The notes: generated by a model not told the origin, from the letters alone. Counted from the stretch's first letter, positions 1 to 10,259 are shown. The stretch is DNA of 64,000 nt from Pseudomonas rhizophila (GCF_003033885.1 NZ_CP024081.1:965401-1029400), one strand, 5' to 3'. Translations and numbers: made by a program.

Positions 1-1029
1 ACCGGTCGGAGTCTTGAAAGTACCGGCGTGGATGGCTTCAGCCACTTTTTCCGGGTCTTCGCTCTTGGTTTCGGTGATGGCCTGGGCAATCACTTGAACG
101 GCCGAGTAGGACGGGAACACGAACGGACCGCTCGGGTCTTCCTTCTTGGCTTTGAACGCGTCAGCCAGGGCGATGTTGGCCGGATCCTGGTCGAAGGATT
201 TCGGCAGGGTCACCAGCAAACCTTCGGAAGCTTCCTTGGCGATCTGCGAGATCGAGTCGTTACCCACGCCTTCCGGACCCATGAACTTGGCGTTCAGGCC
301 TTTTTCCTGGGATTGACGCAGGATCAGGCCCAGCTCCGGGTGGTAGCCGCCGTAGTAGACGAAGTCGACGTTGGCTTGCTTGAGCTTGGCGATCATCGAG
401 GAGAAGTCTTTGTCGCCGGCGTTCACGCCTTCGAACACGGCGACTTTCACGCCTTTCTTCTCAAGGGTCGTTTTCACGGCACTGGCGATACCTTCGCCGT
501 ATTGCTGCTTGTCGTGCAGGACGGCAACGACTTTCGGCTTGACGTGGTCGGCAATGTAGTTGCCCGCGGCAGGGCCCTGGGCGCTGTCCAGGCCGATGGT
601 GCGGAAGATCATCTTGTAGCCGCGAGCGGTGATGTCCGGGCTGGTGGCGGCTGGCGTGATCATGATCACGCCTTCGTCTTCATAGATGTCCGAAGCCGGT
701 TGGGTGGAGCTGGAGCACAGGTGGCCGACCACGAACTTGACGCCGTCGTTGACGACTTTGTTCGCCACCGCGACCGCTTGTTTTGGATCACAGGCGTCAT
801 CGTATTCAACGGCAACCAGTTGCTTGCCGTTGACGCCGCCCTTGGCGTTGATCTGCTCGATGGCCATTTTGGAGCCACTGAATTGCATGTCGCCGTACTG
901 GGCTACGGGGCCGGTCTTTGGGCCGGCGATGCCGATCTTGATGGTGTCGGCGGCGAACGAATGGCTGGCAACCCCGGCCAGAACCATAGCGGCAAACAGT
1001 TTGGAAATCTGCTTAGTAGCCTTAGTCAT
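1..1029 (-). CDS. braC: Branched-chain amino acid ABC transporter substrate-binding protein (BraC/LivK family), C-terminus cut by window edge
   Basis: This gene runs leftward off the window; 343 codons are visible of a family length near 375. The N-terminus (MTKATKQISKLFAAMVLAGV...SFAADTIKIG) is a typical Sec signal peptide with cleavage around residue 26-27. It is followed by the type I periplasmic-binding fold of LivK/BraC proteins (IGIAGPKTGPVAQYGDMQ, then GHLCSSSTQPASDIYED and ITPAATSPDIT). The family binds Leu/Ile/Val, sometimes Ala or Thr, in the periplasm and hands them to the LivHMGF permease, whose genes would lie outside the window. The ATG at 1027-1029 is chosen because the signal peptide starts there. 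The gene symbol is by family resemblance. Confidence 0.88.
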   Translation of the reverse strand, partial: MTKATKQISKLFAAMVLAGVASHSFAADTIKIGIAGPKTGPVAQYGDMQFSGSKMAIEQINAKGGVNGKQLVAVEYDDACDPKQAVAVANKVVNDGVKFVVGHLCSSSTQPASDIYEDEGVIMITPAATSPDITARGYKMIFRTIGLDSAQGPAAGNYIADHVKPKVVAVLHDKQQYGEGIASAVKTTLEKKGVKVAVFEGVNAGDKDFSSMIAKLKQANVDFVYYGGYHPELGLILRQSQEKGLNAKFMGPEGVGNDSISQIAKEASEGLLVTLPKSFDQDPANIALADAFKAKKEDPSGPFVFPSYSAVQVIAQAITETKSEDPEKVAEAIHAGTFKTPTG

Positions 1030-1368
1030 AGTGCTCCACTCATGCTGTTGTAGTTTTTATAGTCCTGGCGCCGAAGCAGCAGAACCGGGTCAGATATCTT
1101 GGATATCCTCGCGGAAAATGCCCCCGGCAACTGTACCGGTACAGTGTAGAGCGCCGATTGTTGGCAAGGGAAGCTGGCGCTTGGGGGCAAAACCTGAGGG
1201 TGTCGCTTAATTGAAAGAAAAAGACAGAATGGCGGCGGGGTTCGTCCGGACAAATCGGCAATCCCTGGCTTTCCTGCGCTTTCCAATCGGTACTCCAATT
1301 GCTACCGGGTTTTTCTGCCAGACCACCGACGTTATCATTCGCGCCGATTTCTTTTCCGGACAGCTCCC
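1030..1368. other. Gene-free divergent region between braC-like gene and DUF2288 gene
   Basis: This 339-bp region separates two divergent genes. It contains the 16-bp perfect palindrome ACTGTACCGGTACAGT (1130-1145) and a smaller inverted repeat GATATC-TTG-GATATC at 1093-1107. Open frames here are short and lack family resemblance. It presumably carries both promoters; I could not place -35/-10 boxes with confidence. Confidence 0.5.
1130..1145. promoter_or_regulatory. Perfect 16-bp palindrome upstream of braC-like gene, operator candidate
   Basis: ACTGTACCGGTACAGT is fully self-complementary and sits about 100 bp upstream of the braC-like start codon. Its form suits a dimeric repressor such as a GntR/MocR-type protein. 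No such regulator gene is in the window, so the binding protein is unknown. Confidence 0.4.
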
Positions 1369-1674
1369 ATGAATCAAGAACCTAGCACCCTCTATGCCAA
1401 ACTGCTTGGTGAAACCGCATCCATCACCTGGAAGGAGCTGGAGCCGTTCTTTGCCAAGGGTGCCCTATTGTGGGTCGACCCGGCCCTGGATCTGATCGCC
1501 GCGGCCGAGGCCGTTGCCCAGGACGAAGGTACCAAAGTCGCCGCCTGGCTGGCTGCCGACCAGTTGGCCAAGCTGTCTGAAACGCGGGCGCTGGACTTTT
1601 TCGAACGCGATCCGCAGCTATGGGCGGTGGTGGTTTCACCGTGGATTATGGTCCAGGAAAGGGCATCGGTTTGA
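1369..1674 (+). CDS. DUF2288 family protein
   Basis: A 101-residue acidic cytosolic protein with no signal peptide or membrane segment. The sequence (LYAKLLGETASITWKELE, FFAKGALLWVDPALDL, AAWLAADQLAKL, PWIMVQE) matches the small DUF2288 family widespread in Pseudomonas and cyanobacteria, whose function is unknown. It stands alone: divergent from the braC-like gene and convergent with the tubulin-like gene across a REPIN. The ATG follows a weak GGACAGCTCCC leader. The family assignment is from memory of the motif pattern. Confidence 0.72.
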   Translation: MNQEPSTLYAKLLGETASITWKELEPFFAKGALLWVDPALDLIAAAEAVAQDEGTKVAAWLAADQLAKLSETRALDFFERDPQLWAVVVSPWIMVQERASV

Positions 1675-1860
1675 TGCCTGCACCAAGTTGGTTCGTATTT
1701 TCTGCGGAGTAAAAGTGTGTAGGTGAGTAGCGTGATGGCATCCTGCCGTGGTGAAACGCCACAGCAGAGGGTGACGTATACGTAACGGGAACAGTTTATT
1801 GGGCAGCCGTTGGGCTGCTTAATTGTTTCTGAATGTTGATTTTGTGTTTTGGTCCAAGGC

Positions 1861-1951
1861 CGCCAATCGCGAGCAGGCTCGCTCCCACAGTGAACCGCGT
1901 TTCTCAGAAAGAACGCGATTAATGTGGGAGCGAGCCTGCTCGCGATTGGCG
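1861..1951. repeat. REPIN: inverted pair of REP elements
   Basis: Two perfectly complementary 29-bp arms (1861-1889 and 1923-1951), each containing GCGAGCAGGCTCGCTCCCAC or its complement, flank a 33-bp spacer. It sits between two convergent genes, the usual site for these elements. Confidence 0.9.
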
Positions 1952-1972
1952 CGACGCGGTCCTGCGCCTGCC

Positions 1973-4150
1973 TCAATAAGTCTTGCCCGTATGGTTATTC
2001 AGGGAAATAACCTTGGTCTTGCCGATGCGGTGACGGTAGATCTCACGCAAATACTTGATCGCCTTTTTCACGCAGTCGCGGGACAGGCGGATGTCGTTGA
2101 TCGAGACAAACTTGTCTTTGTCGCTGATCAGCTCGCGGTATTTCTTCTCGTACATCGGCTTGATCGCGTACCAGTTGGTGTCGAGGATCTTCGCCGGGTT
2201 TTCGAACTCGTTGAGCAGATCGTCGATGCGCTCTTCGTCGAAGTCTTCGTTGATGATGAAGTCCAGGATCGAGTTGTCCAGGGTGTCATCGAAGCGATAC
2301 GGGGTGCGGGCAAAACAGCGCTTGATGAACGCCACGATCAGGGTCAGGAAGTCATCCGACAGGCAGGGGCTCTTGGCGATCAGGGTGGTCAGCGACAGGT
2401 TGGCCGAGGCACCGATCACCAGCGCGTAACGCTTGAGGGTGGTGTTGGGGAACAGGCTGTTGAGGTGGGTCTTGAGCCGGTTCAGGTCCATGTAGGACAG
2501 CTTGTAGTCCTTGGGCAACGAGACGATCGACACCACCGACGAGCAGTTCTTGAAGAAGTGCAGGTCATGCAGGGCCGCGGCGTCGTAGCCGGAATTCTTG
2601 TACTGCTCCAGCGAGGCGCGGTAGCGCTTGGATTCGATCGGCAACAGGCTGATGCCTTCGATGGCCTGGGTGACTTTGTTGAAGTGCGGCAGGTCGATGG
2701 AGCGGAAGAACAGGTCGTCGATGTTCAGGCGCGGCGGCTCCTTCTCGAACACCTTGAACTTGTCGCCGCTGGGCGCTGGGGTTTCCGGAACGACGGACTC
2801 GGCGTAGGCAATCGCCACCGGGCCGGCCAGGCTCATGAACAGGTCGTTGGCGTCCAGGCGAATGGTTTCGCCAATGTCGATGCCGGCACGACGGAAGTAG
2901 TTCTGGTCGTAGTCGGTGGTCACCGCCTGGGCGGTCAGGATGTTGAAGATCTGCTGGGAGATGTACTGGTTGGCGTGCTTCTCCATGGCATTGACATCGA
3001 TGTTCTGGATGTTGCCGTCATCGCTCTCTTCGGCGTAGCGCATGATGTCGTTGGAGATCAGCATCATCGCGTTCCAGGGGCGGATGCGGCCCATCACGCT
3101 GGCTTCGCTGCTGTCTTCGTTGGCGAAGTTGTACGAGAAATCCCATTCTTCCGACAGGTACTTGCACAGCAGGCGTCCGGCGTTGATGTGCAGCGCCTCG
3201 GACATTTCGCTGCGGTGATCGGAAATATTCGGCAGTACGCAAATGCCGCTGGTGAAGATCGGCTCGAAGACGAAGGAATGACCGCTCTTGCTGTCGTGTT
3301 CGTCCATCGGCTTGGTGTCGAACGTCTTGTTCATGTACGAGTACTGCTGAGCCAGGCCGAACTCCGAGGCCATGCCCGAACCGGTACCGCCACCGGCACT
3401 GAAGATCGAGAAGTACAGGCGCGACTGGTTGGCCTTGATGCCGCAGCTGTCGATCAGGTACGAGTGGATCATTTTCCAGTCGGGGCTGGAGAAACGCTGG
3501 GTGTCCTTGTTCAGGATGATCTTGGCCAGGTACTGCCCCAGGATCGGTGCGTTACCAGCGCCGCCGGCATGGACTTCTGACAGGTCCATGATTTTCATTT
3601 TGCTGTAGTCGCGCAAAAAGCCGCTTTTTTCGCCTTTGCGCGAAAAACGGATGCGTCCGGCGATGTCCTTGTCCAGGTCGCCGAGCATCACCAACGGCTC
3701 GACCAAAAACACCGGCTTGCTCACCTTGCTGGTGCCCAGGCGCAAATTGTTGCGGATCCACTGCGCCGGGCTGTAACCCTTGTCGCTGTAGCCCTTGTCT
3801 TCGGCATTGAACTCGTTGAGGTAGAACTTGCGGGCGTTGTACACCAGCTCGGCTACGTCCAGGGCGATGTTGGAGCCACAGCGACCCAGGCCGATCAGGC
3901 ATACGGACGGGAACTCCTGCTGATCGCGTTCGCTTTCGTCGTCCACCAGGTGCGGCGGGCGCGGGAACACGCTGTCACGCAGGCCGTCGAGGTTGTCGAG
4001 GATGCGGTCGGTGTTGGTTTCGGTGAAATACAGATACTGCTGAGTCGACAGGGAACGTGAGCGCCTCGGCGGCTTCGGGGTTTCAGGACCGTTGGCGGCC
4101 GGGCTCAACGTAAGATCGGATACTGCAGTGGCTGTTTTTTTAGAGGTCAT
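1973..4150 (-). CDS. Tubulin/FtsZ-superfamily GTPase-like protein (tubulin-like domain protein), unknown role
   Basis: A 725-residue protein, far longer than FtsZ (about 390) or TubZ (about 480). After a polar 80-residue N-terminus comes a nucleotide-binding loop, SVCLIGLGRCGSNIA (82-96), resembling tubulin GQCGNQIG. The tubulin signature SAGGGTGSGMASEFG is at 251-265. A helix-7-like NQYISQQIFNIL follows near 394, and RLDANDLFMSLAG (431-443) resembles the FtsZ T7 loop NLDFADV, so the acidic pair needed for GTP hydrolysis on assembly seems present. About 280 further residues match nothing I recognise. No signal peptide or obvious membrane segment is seen. It is monocistronic, bounded by a REPIN and a divergent MFS gene. 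An in-frame ATG at 4195 would add 15 residues; neither start has a good ribosome site. Superfamily membership is clear from motifs; the biological role is not known to me. Confidence 0.8.
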   Translation of the reverse strand: MTSKKTATAVSDLTLSPAANGPETPKPPRRSRSLSTQQYLYFTETNTDRILDNLDGLRDSVFPRPPHLVDDESERDQQEFPSVCLIGLGRCGSNIALDVAELVYNARKFYLNEFNAEDKGYSDKGYSPAQWIRNNLRLGTSKVSKPVFLVEPLVMLGDLDKDIAGRIRFSRKGEKSGFLRDYSKMKIMDLSEVHAGGAGNAPILGQYLAKIILNKDTQRFSSPDWKMIHSYLIDSCGIKANQSRLYFSIFSAGGGTGSGMASEFGLAQQYSYMNKTFDTKPMDEHDSKSGHSFVFEPIFTSGICVLPNISDHRSEMSEALHINAGRLLCKYLSEEWDFSYNFANEDSSEASVMGRIRPWNAMMLISNDIMRYAEESDDGNIQNIDVNAMEKHANQYISQQIFNILTAQAVTTDYDQNYFRRAGIDIGETIRLDANDLFMSLAGPVAIAYAESVVPETPAPSGDKFKVFEKEPPRLNIDDLFFRSIDLPHFNKVTQAIEGISLLPIESKRYRASLEQYKNSGYDAAALHDLHFFKNCSSVVSIVSLPKDYKLSYMDLNRLKTHLNSLFPNTTLKRYALVIGASANLSLTTLIAKSPCLSDDFLTLIVAFIKRCFARTPYRFDDTLDNSILDFIINEDFDEERIDDLLNEFENPAKILDTNWYAIKPMYEKKYRELISDKDKFVSINDIRLSRDCVKKAIKYLREIYRHRIGKTKVISLNNHTGKTY

Positions 4151-4514
4151 TGTGCGCCATATGCCTGAACTGGTCGGTTCGATGACCACTGTCATCGAAC
4201 CATCGCGGATGGGAGCTCGCGTCCTTGACGGCGCGAAGGTCGGCCCAAGCGTTCAGGGGGGGCAGCCTGAGCAGCGCTCGGGAAAATCTTTCCTGATAGG
4301 TTGAATCGGCCATCAGAAGGCGATCTTTAGTCGAAATAAGGCAAAATGATGTCAATTGCTTCAGGGAATTGACCATAGTCACTAAACACGCCGCCCGCCA
4401 TGGCCGGGTATCAGTCATGCGAATGATTGGAGACAGCCTGCGCGCCGCTGTCTAGATTGCAGACTCCGGGTTCGGATGCCTCGCCGTGCCCCATAACAAT
4501 AAAGAGACGGACCC
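4151..4514. other. Divergent intergenic region, tubulin-like gene / MFS transporter
   Basis: This 364-bp stretch contains no convincing gene. A 92-codon leftward open frame (4140-4418) overlaps the tubulin-like start but has no ribosome site or recognisable motif. Just before the MFS start lies AACAATAA (4495-4502), an A-rich Hfq/Crc-type motif. Promoters for both flanking genes should be here. Confidence 0.4.
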
Positions 4515-5864
4515 ATGCAGAACTCGACCCAAGCGGCGAATGCCTGGCGCATTCTGTTCCTGCTGTTCCTGGCCAACCTGTTCAACTTCTTTGACCGCAC
4601 CATCCCGGCGATCATCATCGAGCCGATCCGTATGGAGTGGAGCCTCAGCGACTTCCAGATCGGCATCATCGGCACCGCCTTCACCATCGTTTACGCCATC
4701 GCCGGGCTGCCGCTGGGGCGCATGGCCGATACCGGTTCGCGCAGCAAGTTGATGGGCTGGGGCCTGGCGACCTGGAGCGGGCTGACGGCGGTCAATGGCT
4801 TGGTGGGCAGTTTCTGGGCGTTTCTGGTGGTACGCATGGGCGTGGGGATCGGCGAAGCCAGTTACGCGCCAGCGGCCAACTCGCTGATCGGCGACCTGTT
4901 TCCGGCCCACCGTCGGGCGCGGGCCATGGGCATCTTCATGCTCGGCCTGCCGATCGGTCTGCTGCTGGCGTTCTTCACCATCGGGGCGATGGTCAAGGCC
5001 TTCGACAGCTGGCGCGCGCCGTTCTTTATCGCGGCGGTGCCGGGGCTGGTGCTGGCGGTGTTTATGTTTTTCATCAAGGAGCCCAAGCGCGGCGCGGCGG
5101 AAGCGGTGCAGATCTCCCAGGAAAAAATCGACAAGCCGATCCGTCGGGTGCTGGCGATTCCTACTTTTCTGTGGCTGGTGTTGGCGGGGCTGTGTTTCAA
5201 CTTCGCCACCTATGCCTGCAACTCGTTCCTGGTACCCATGTTACAGCGCTATTTCCTGATGCCGCTGCACGACGCGGCGGTTGCCACCGGGATCATGGTG
5301 GGCGTGACCGGGCTGTTCGGGTTGACCCTGGGCGGCTGGATTGCCGACAAGATTCATCAACGGGTGCCCAACGGACGCCTGCTGTTCGCCGCGTTCAGCC
5401 TGGTGATCTCCACGGCCACCACCGCTTGGGCGTTGTATGCCGGGCGGATTGAAATTGGTGTGTTCGTTGCGGTGTTCAGTGTCGGCTGGCTGTTTGCCTA
5501 TACCTTTTATACGTGCGTATACACGGCGATCCAGGACGTAGTCGAACCGCGTCTGCGGGCCACGGCGATGGCGTTGTTCTTTGCCGGGTTGTATCTGTTG
5601 GGCGGAGGCATGGGGCCGGTGGTGGTGGGTGGCTTGTCTGACTACTTTGCCCATGCGGCCATGGCCGCGACCGGCGCCTCGCAGATGACCGAGGCGTTCA
5701 AGGCCATTGGTTTGCATGACGCGATGTTCCTGATTCCGGTGGCGCTGTTCCTGACCATGGTGTTCCTGTTCCTGGCGTCGCGCTGTTTCGTGCGCGATGC
5801 CAAGCGGATGAAGGATGGGATGAGTGGGGTGGCGCCGCTGGAGGGAGTGGTGGCGCCGGCTTGA
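4515..5864 (+). CDS. MFS transporter, spinster-like family
   Basis: A 449-residue inner-membrane protein with about 12 hydrophobic segments. The N-terminal half carries the major-facilitator pattern: LFNFFDRTIPAIIIEPI in the first helix, GLPLGRMADTGSRSKLMGWG as motif A between helices 2 and 3, and RMGVGIGEASYAPAANSLI in helices 4-5. These resemble spinster-type (Spns) MFS proteins annotated widely in Pseudomonas. The substrate cannot be inferred. It stands alone; the leader carries AACAATAA close to the start codon, so catabolite repression through Hfq/Crc is possible. The start ATG at 4515 leads directly into the first membrane helix. Confidence 0.85.
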   Translation: MQNSTQAANAWRILFLLFLANLFNFFDRTIPAIIIEPIRMEWSLSDFQIGIIGTAFTIVYAIAGLPLGRMADTGSRSKLMGWGLATWSGLTAVNGLVGSFWAFLVVRMGVGIGEASYAPAANSLIGDLFPAHRRARAMGIFMLGLPIGLLLAFFTIGAMVKAFDSWRAPFFIAAVPGLVLAVFMFFIKEPKRGAAEAVQISQEKIDKPIRRVLAIPTFLWLVLAGLCFNFATYACNSFLVPMLQRYFLMPLHDAAVATGIMVGVTGLFGLTLGGWIADKIHQRVPNGRLLFAAFSLVISTATTAWALYAGRIEIGVFVAVFSVGWLFAYTFYTCVYTAIQDVVEPRLRATAMALFFAGLYLLGGGMGPVVVGGLSDYFAHAAMAATGASQMTEAFKAIGLHDAMFLIPVALFLTMVFLFLASRCFVRDAKRMKDGMSGVAPLEGVVAPA

Positions 5865-5888
5865 TAGCATCTGCGGGAGCAAGGCTTG

Positions 5889-5976
5889 TGTGGGAGCAAG
5901 GCTTGCCCGCGATGAAGGCGATGCGGTCGTTCAGAAAACCGAGGCGCCTGTTTCGCGAGCAAGCTTTGCTCCCACA
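5889..5976. repeat. REPIN-like inverted repeat
   Basis: Arms TGTGGGAGCAAGGCTTGC and GCAAGCTTTGCTCCCACA surround a spacer between convergent MFS genes. This is the GTGGGAGCAAGGCTTGC subtype and its arms are imperfect. Confidence 0.75.
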
Positions 5977-6009
5977 GATCTCCCACCACAGGTTATTTGT
6001 GCATTCTGA

Positions 6010-7545
6010 CTAGCGCGCCTTGTCATCCCGCCCACGCAACACGCGATTGGGCATCGCCACTGCCGCCGCCAGCCCCAACAACGACACCGCGGCGCTGATC
6101 AGCAACAAATGCCGGAACGTCGTCTGCAATTGCTGACGCAAGGCGTGTTGTGCTTCGCCGGGGGCAGCGTTCAATCCATCCAGCAAAACATTGCCGGAAT
6201 GCCCTTCACCCAACGGCGACGAACCGGCGAGTTGGGCAACGTTTGAATCCTGCAGCAAGGCCAGCAGCAACGCCGACATCAGCGCCACGCCCACGGCGCC
6301 GCCGAGGGAGCGGAACAGGTTGGTGGTGCTGGTGGCGACCCCGATGTCCTGCTGTTGCACCGAGTTTTGCGACCCCACCAGCGAAGTCGGGAACTGCATG
6401 CCGGAGGCGATGCCGCTGAGCAGCATGAACAGGCTGCTGAGCCAGAACGCCTGGGGCGGGGTGAAGGCCATGCCGAGGATGGCAAACGGGAAGAGCAGGG
6501 CGCCGCTGAGGATCATCGGTTGGTAGTAGCCAGTGATCGAGGTACGGCGTCCGGCGAAATAAGCACCTATGGGCAACCCCATCGCCAGCGGCAACAAGTG
6601 CAACGCTGCGCTGTCGGCGCCAGCCCCGGTCACGCTCTGATAGCGCAACGGCACTAGCACGGTCAGGGAAATCGCCTGGAAACTGGTGAAAAACACCGTG
6701 CACCAGCACAACACCGCGTTGCGGTTGACGAACAGGTGCATCGGTAACAACGGTTCCCGGGCCCGGCGCTCCTGCCAGATGAATAATCCCAGCGCCACCA
6801 CGGCGCAACCCAGCAGCCCCAGTACGTCGCGGCTGTGCCAGGCGTGGCCCTGGCCAACCTCGGTGATGCCTAGCAGCAGCGCGGTCAGGCCGATGATCAA
6901 CAGCACGGTGCCCAGGTAATCGATGATCGGCTTACGGTGCGGCACCGGCAACCCGACGAGGGTGCGCCGGGCAATCAGCCAGGCCCCCAGGCCCAAGGGC
7001 AGGTTGATCAGGAACACCCAGCGCCACGACAGGTACTCGGTCATGTAGCCGCCCAATACCGGCCCCGCCACACTGGCCAGCGCATACATGCTGCTGAAAT
7101 AGCCCTGATAACGGCCACGTTCGCGGGGCGGCACGATGTCGCCGATGATCGCCTGGCTCACCGAGATCATCCCGCCGGCGCCGATGCCCTGGAAAATGCG
7201 CGCCAGCACCAGTTGCTCCATGTTTTGCGCCAGCCCACAGAACAGTGAGGCCAGGGTGAACAGCCCCATGCCGAACAGCATCAACGGCCGCCGACCGTAG
7301 AGGTCACCGAGCTTGCCGTAGATCGGCACCGCCACGGTCATGGCGACCATGTAGCCGGAAATCACCCAGGCCAGCAGGCCGACATCACCCAATTGGGCGG
7401 AAATGGCCGGCATCGAGACGGCGACGATGGTTTGATCCAGTGCGCCGAGAAAAATCGCCAGCATCAGGGCCACCAGCACACTACGGATGGCAGGCTGTGG
7501 GGCTTGGGAGGTATGGAGTTGAGTCAAGGCAGAACCTGCGGGCAT
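6010..7545 (-). CDS. DHA2-family MFS multidrug transporter (EmrB/QacA type)
   Basis: A protein of about 511 residues with 14 predicted membrane helices. VLVALMLAIFLGALDQTIVAVSMP is the DHA2 first helix. GKLGDLYGRRPLML is motif A and GPVLGGYMTEYLSWRWVF is the antiporter motif C. The family exports drugs or organic acids in exchange for protons. It lies 49 bp downstream of pobA on the same strand, so it may be cotranscribed and handle aromatic acids; that is inference. A GTG at 7548 directly precedes the ATG chosen. A loose hydrophilic tail follows the last helix. Confidence 0.85.
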   Translation of the reverse strand: MPAGSALTQLHTSQAPQPAIRSVLVALMLAIFLGALDQTIVAVSMPAISAQLGDVGLLAWVISGYMVAMTVAVPIYGKLGDLYGRRPLMLFGMGLFTLASLFCGLAQNMEQLVLARIFQGIGAGGMISVSQAIIGDIVPPRERGRYQGYFSSMYALASVAGPVLGGYMTEYLSWRWVFLINLPLGLGAWLIARRTLVGLPVPHRKPIIDYLGTVLLIIGLTALLLGITEVGQGHAWHSRDVLGLLGCAVVALGLFIWQERRAREPLLPMHLFVNRNAVLCWCTVFFTSFQAISLTVLVPLRYQSVTGAGADSAALHLLPLAMGLPIGAYFAGRRTSITGYYQPMILSGALLFPFAILGMAFTPPQAFWLSSLFMLLSGIASGMQFPTSLVGSQNSVQQQDIGVATSTTNLFRSLGGAVGVALMSALLLALLQDSNVAQLAGSSPLGEGHSGNVLLDGLNAAPGEAQHALRQQLQTTFRHLLLISAAVSLLGLAAAVAMPNRVLRGRDDKAR

Positions 7546-7594
7546 CACGCCTGGGGGGCGAATAGGACTGCCCGCAGTTTAAGTCGTTAGCCGG

Positions 7595-8948
<1,354 letters not shown>

Positions 8949-9842
8949 ATGAAAAAAACAGACCTGCCTTCAATCCCGGTATTCAAGCTCTACGGCGAGA
9001 GCCAGGATTGGCCGACTCCGGACCTGCTGCACTGTGAAACCATTTCCAAGCGCAGCCGAGAGCACCAATGGGAGATCAAACCCCATCGGCACGCCGATCT
9101 CTGTCAGTTGTTGTTTGTCTTCAAGGGCCAGGCGGAGCTGGAAATCGAAGGCCAGCGCACACAGCTTGACGAGCCGGCGGTGCAGATCCTGCCGCCGTTG
9201 TCGGTGCATGGCTTCCGTTTTTCCGAGGATGTGCAGGGTTACGTGGTGACCCTGGCCGCACCGCTGGTGACGCACCTGCAATCGCAGCTGGGTCATTCGG
9301 TCAACGTGCTGGCCCAGGCCGAAAGCTACCCGGCCCTGGAAGATGCCGAGTACCTCAATAGCCTGTTCAGCGCCCTGCAGGCTGAATACGGTGGGCATCA
9401 GCCGGCCCGGGAAATGCTGATGCATGCCTTGGTCAGCGTGATCATGGTCTGGGTCAGTCGTCAGGTGATGCAGCGGCGCACGCAGGCCCAGCGCCCACAA
9501 CGCGCGCGGGAGTACCTCAACGGGTTCATTCAGTTGGTGGAAGAAACCTATCGCCAGCATGTCAAGGTCGAAGACCTGGCCCATCGTCTGGGCATCTCCG
9601 TGTCGCACCTCAACGGCACCTGTCGGGAACTGGCGGGGCAGCCGGCCCTGCAGATCATGCATGAGCGCCAACTGCTGGAGGCCAAACGGCTGCTGACGTA
9701 CACCGGCATGACGATCTACGAGATATCTGAAATGCTCGGCTTTTCCGACCCGACCAATTTCACCCGGTTGTTTCGCCGGCGGGTTGGCATCTCTCCCAAG
9801 GCATTCCGGGACCGGCTCAAGACCGATCAACCGGACGACTGA
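8949..9842 (+). CDS. pobR: AraC-family transcriptional regulator of pobA
   Basis: A 297-residue protein. An N-terminal cupin-like sensor domain (HRHADLCQLLFVFKGQAELEIEG near residues 50-72) is followed by a linker. The C-terminal AraC/XylS double helix-turn-helix is clear: VEDLAHRLGISVSHLNGTCRELAG, then IYEISEMLGFSDPTNFTRLFRRRVGISPKAFR. The divergent arrangement with pobA identifies it as the 4-hydroxybenzoate-responsive activator of the AraC type found in Pseudomonas, unlike the IclR-type PobR of Acinetobacter. The ATG at 8949 is preferred; a GTG lies just before it. A longer upstream open frame would run into the pobA promoter. Confidence 0.9.
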   Translation: MKKTDLPSIPVFKLYGESQDWPTPDLLHCETISKRSREHQWEIKPHRHADLCQLLFVFKGQAELEIEGQRTQLDEPAVQILPPLSVHGFRFSEDVQGYVVTLAAPLVTHLQSQLGHSVNVLAQAESYPALEDAEYLNSLFSALQAEYGGHQPAREMLMHALVSVIMVWVSRQVMQRRTQAQRPQRAREYLNGFIQLVEETYRQHVKVEDLAHRLGISVSHLNGTCRELAGQPALQIMHERQLLEAKRLLTYTGMTIYEISEMLGFSDPTNFTRLFRRRVGISPKAFRDRLKTDQPDD

Positions 9843-9849
9843 ACACGCC

Positions 9850-10026
9850 TCAGCGCAAGGCGTTCAGGGTCGCGGTGTGAGGAATGCAGCGTTCGAAGTT
9901 GCAACTGGCGTATTCACGCGGCAACTGCCTGGTCTGTTCGACCCGATAGGCCGCCGTGCCATACAGCGCAAGCGTGGCGGTGCAGGTGATAAAAATGGCG
10001 AGGCGTCTTCTTGTTTTAATGTTCAT
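9850..10026 (-). CDS. Small exported or membrane-anchored hypothetical protein
   Basis: A 58-residue product. A basic start (MNIKTRRRLAIF) runs into one hydrophobic stretch (ITCTATLALYGTAAY), then a short polar tail with two cysteines (ASCNFERCIPHT). It could be a secreted or single-pass protein. A purine-rich GAGGTCATC lies before the ATG. It converges on pobR with a 7-bp gap. No family is recognised. Confidence 0.5.
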   Translation of the reverse strand: MNIKTRRRLAIFITCTATLALYGTAAYRVEQTRQLPREYASCNFERCIPHTATLNALR

Positions 10027-10143
10027 GGCGATGACCTCTGAACGAATACCCGGGGGTACTACTTTCAGCATAGGTCAGCCGTAGCGGGTTGCCAGCCAGT
10101 CAGTGGTTTGATGTAACCGATATTCAGGACGCTGATAACCCTT

Positions 10144-10233
10144 TGTGGGAGCGGGCTTGCTCGCGAATGCGGTGGGTCAGCCCCCATTGATGTTGACTGT
10201 TGCACCGCTATCGCGAGCAGGCTCGCTCCCACA
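10144..10233. repeat. REPIN
   Basis: Inverted arms TGTGGGAGCGGGCTTGCTCG and CGAGCAGGCTCGCTCCCACA lie around a spacer, just downstream of the DUF5064 gene. Confidence 0.85.
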
Positions 10234-10259
10234 GGGAATTGGGGGTGCTTTGAACCAGG

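Noticed and set aside
1026..1298. 90-codon leftward frame in the braC-like promoter region
   Set aside because: It covers the operator-like palindrome and ends across the start of the real gene; no motif.
1823..3580. 585-codon rightward open frame opposite the tubulin-like gene
   Set aside because: Its codons mirror the opposite-strand gene, which carries clear tubulin motifs; the product is Val/Gln/Asp-rich without family motifs, as antisense shadows in high-GC DNA are.
4140..4418. 92-codon leftward frame between the tubulin-like gene and the MFS gene
   Set aside because: No ribosome site, no recognisable motif, and overlap with the tubulin-like start.
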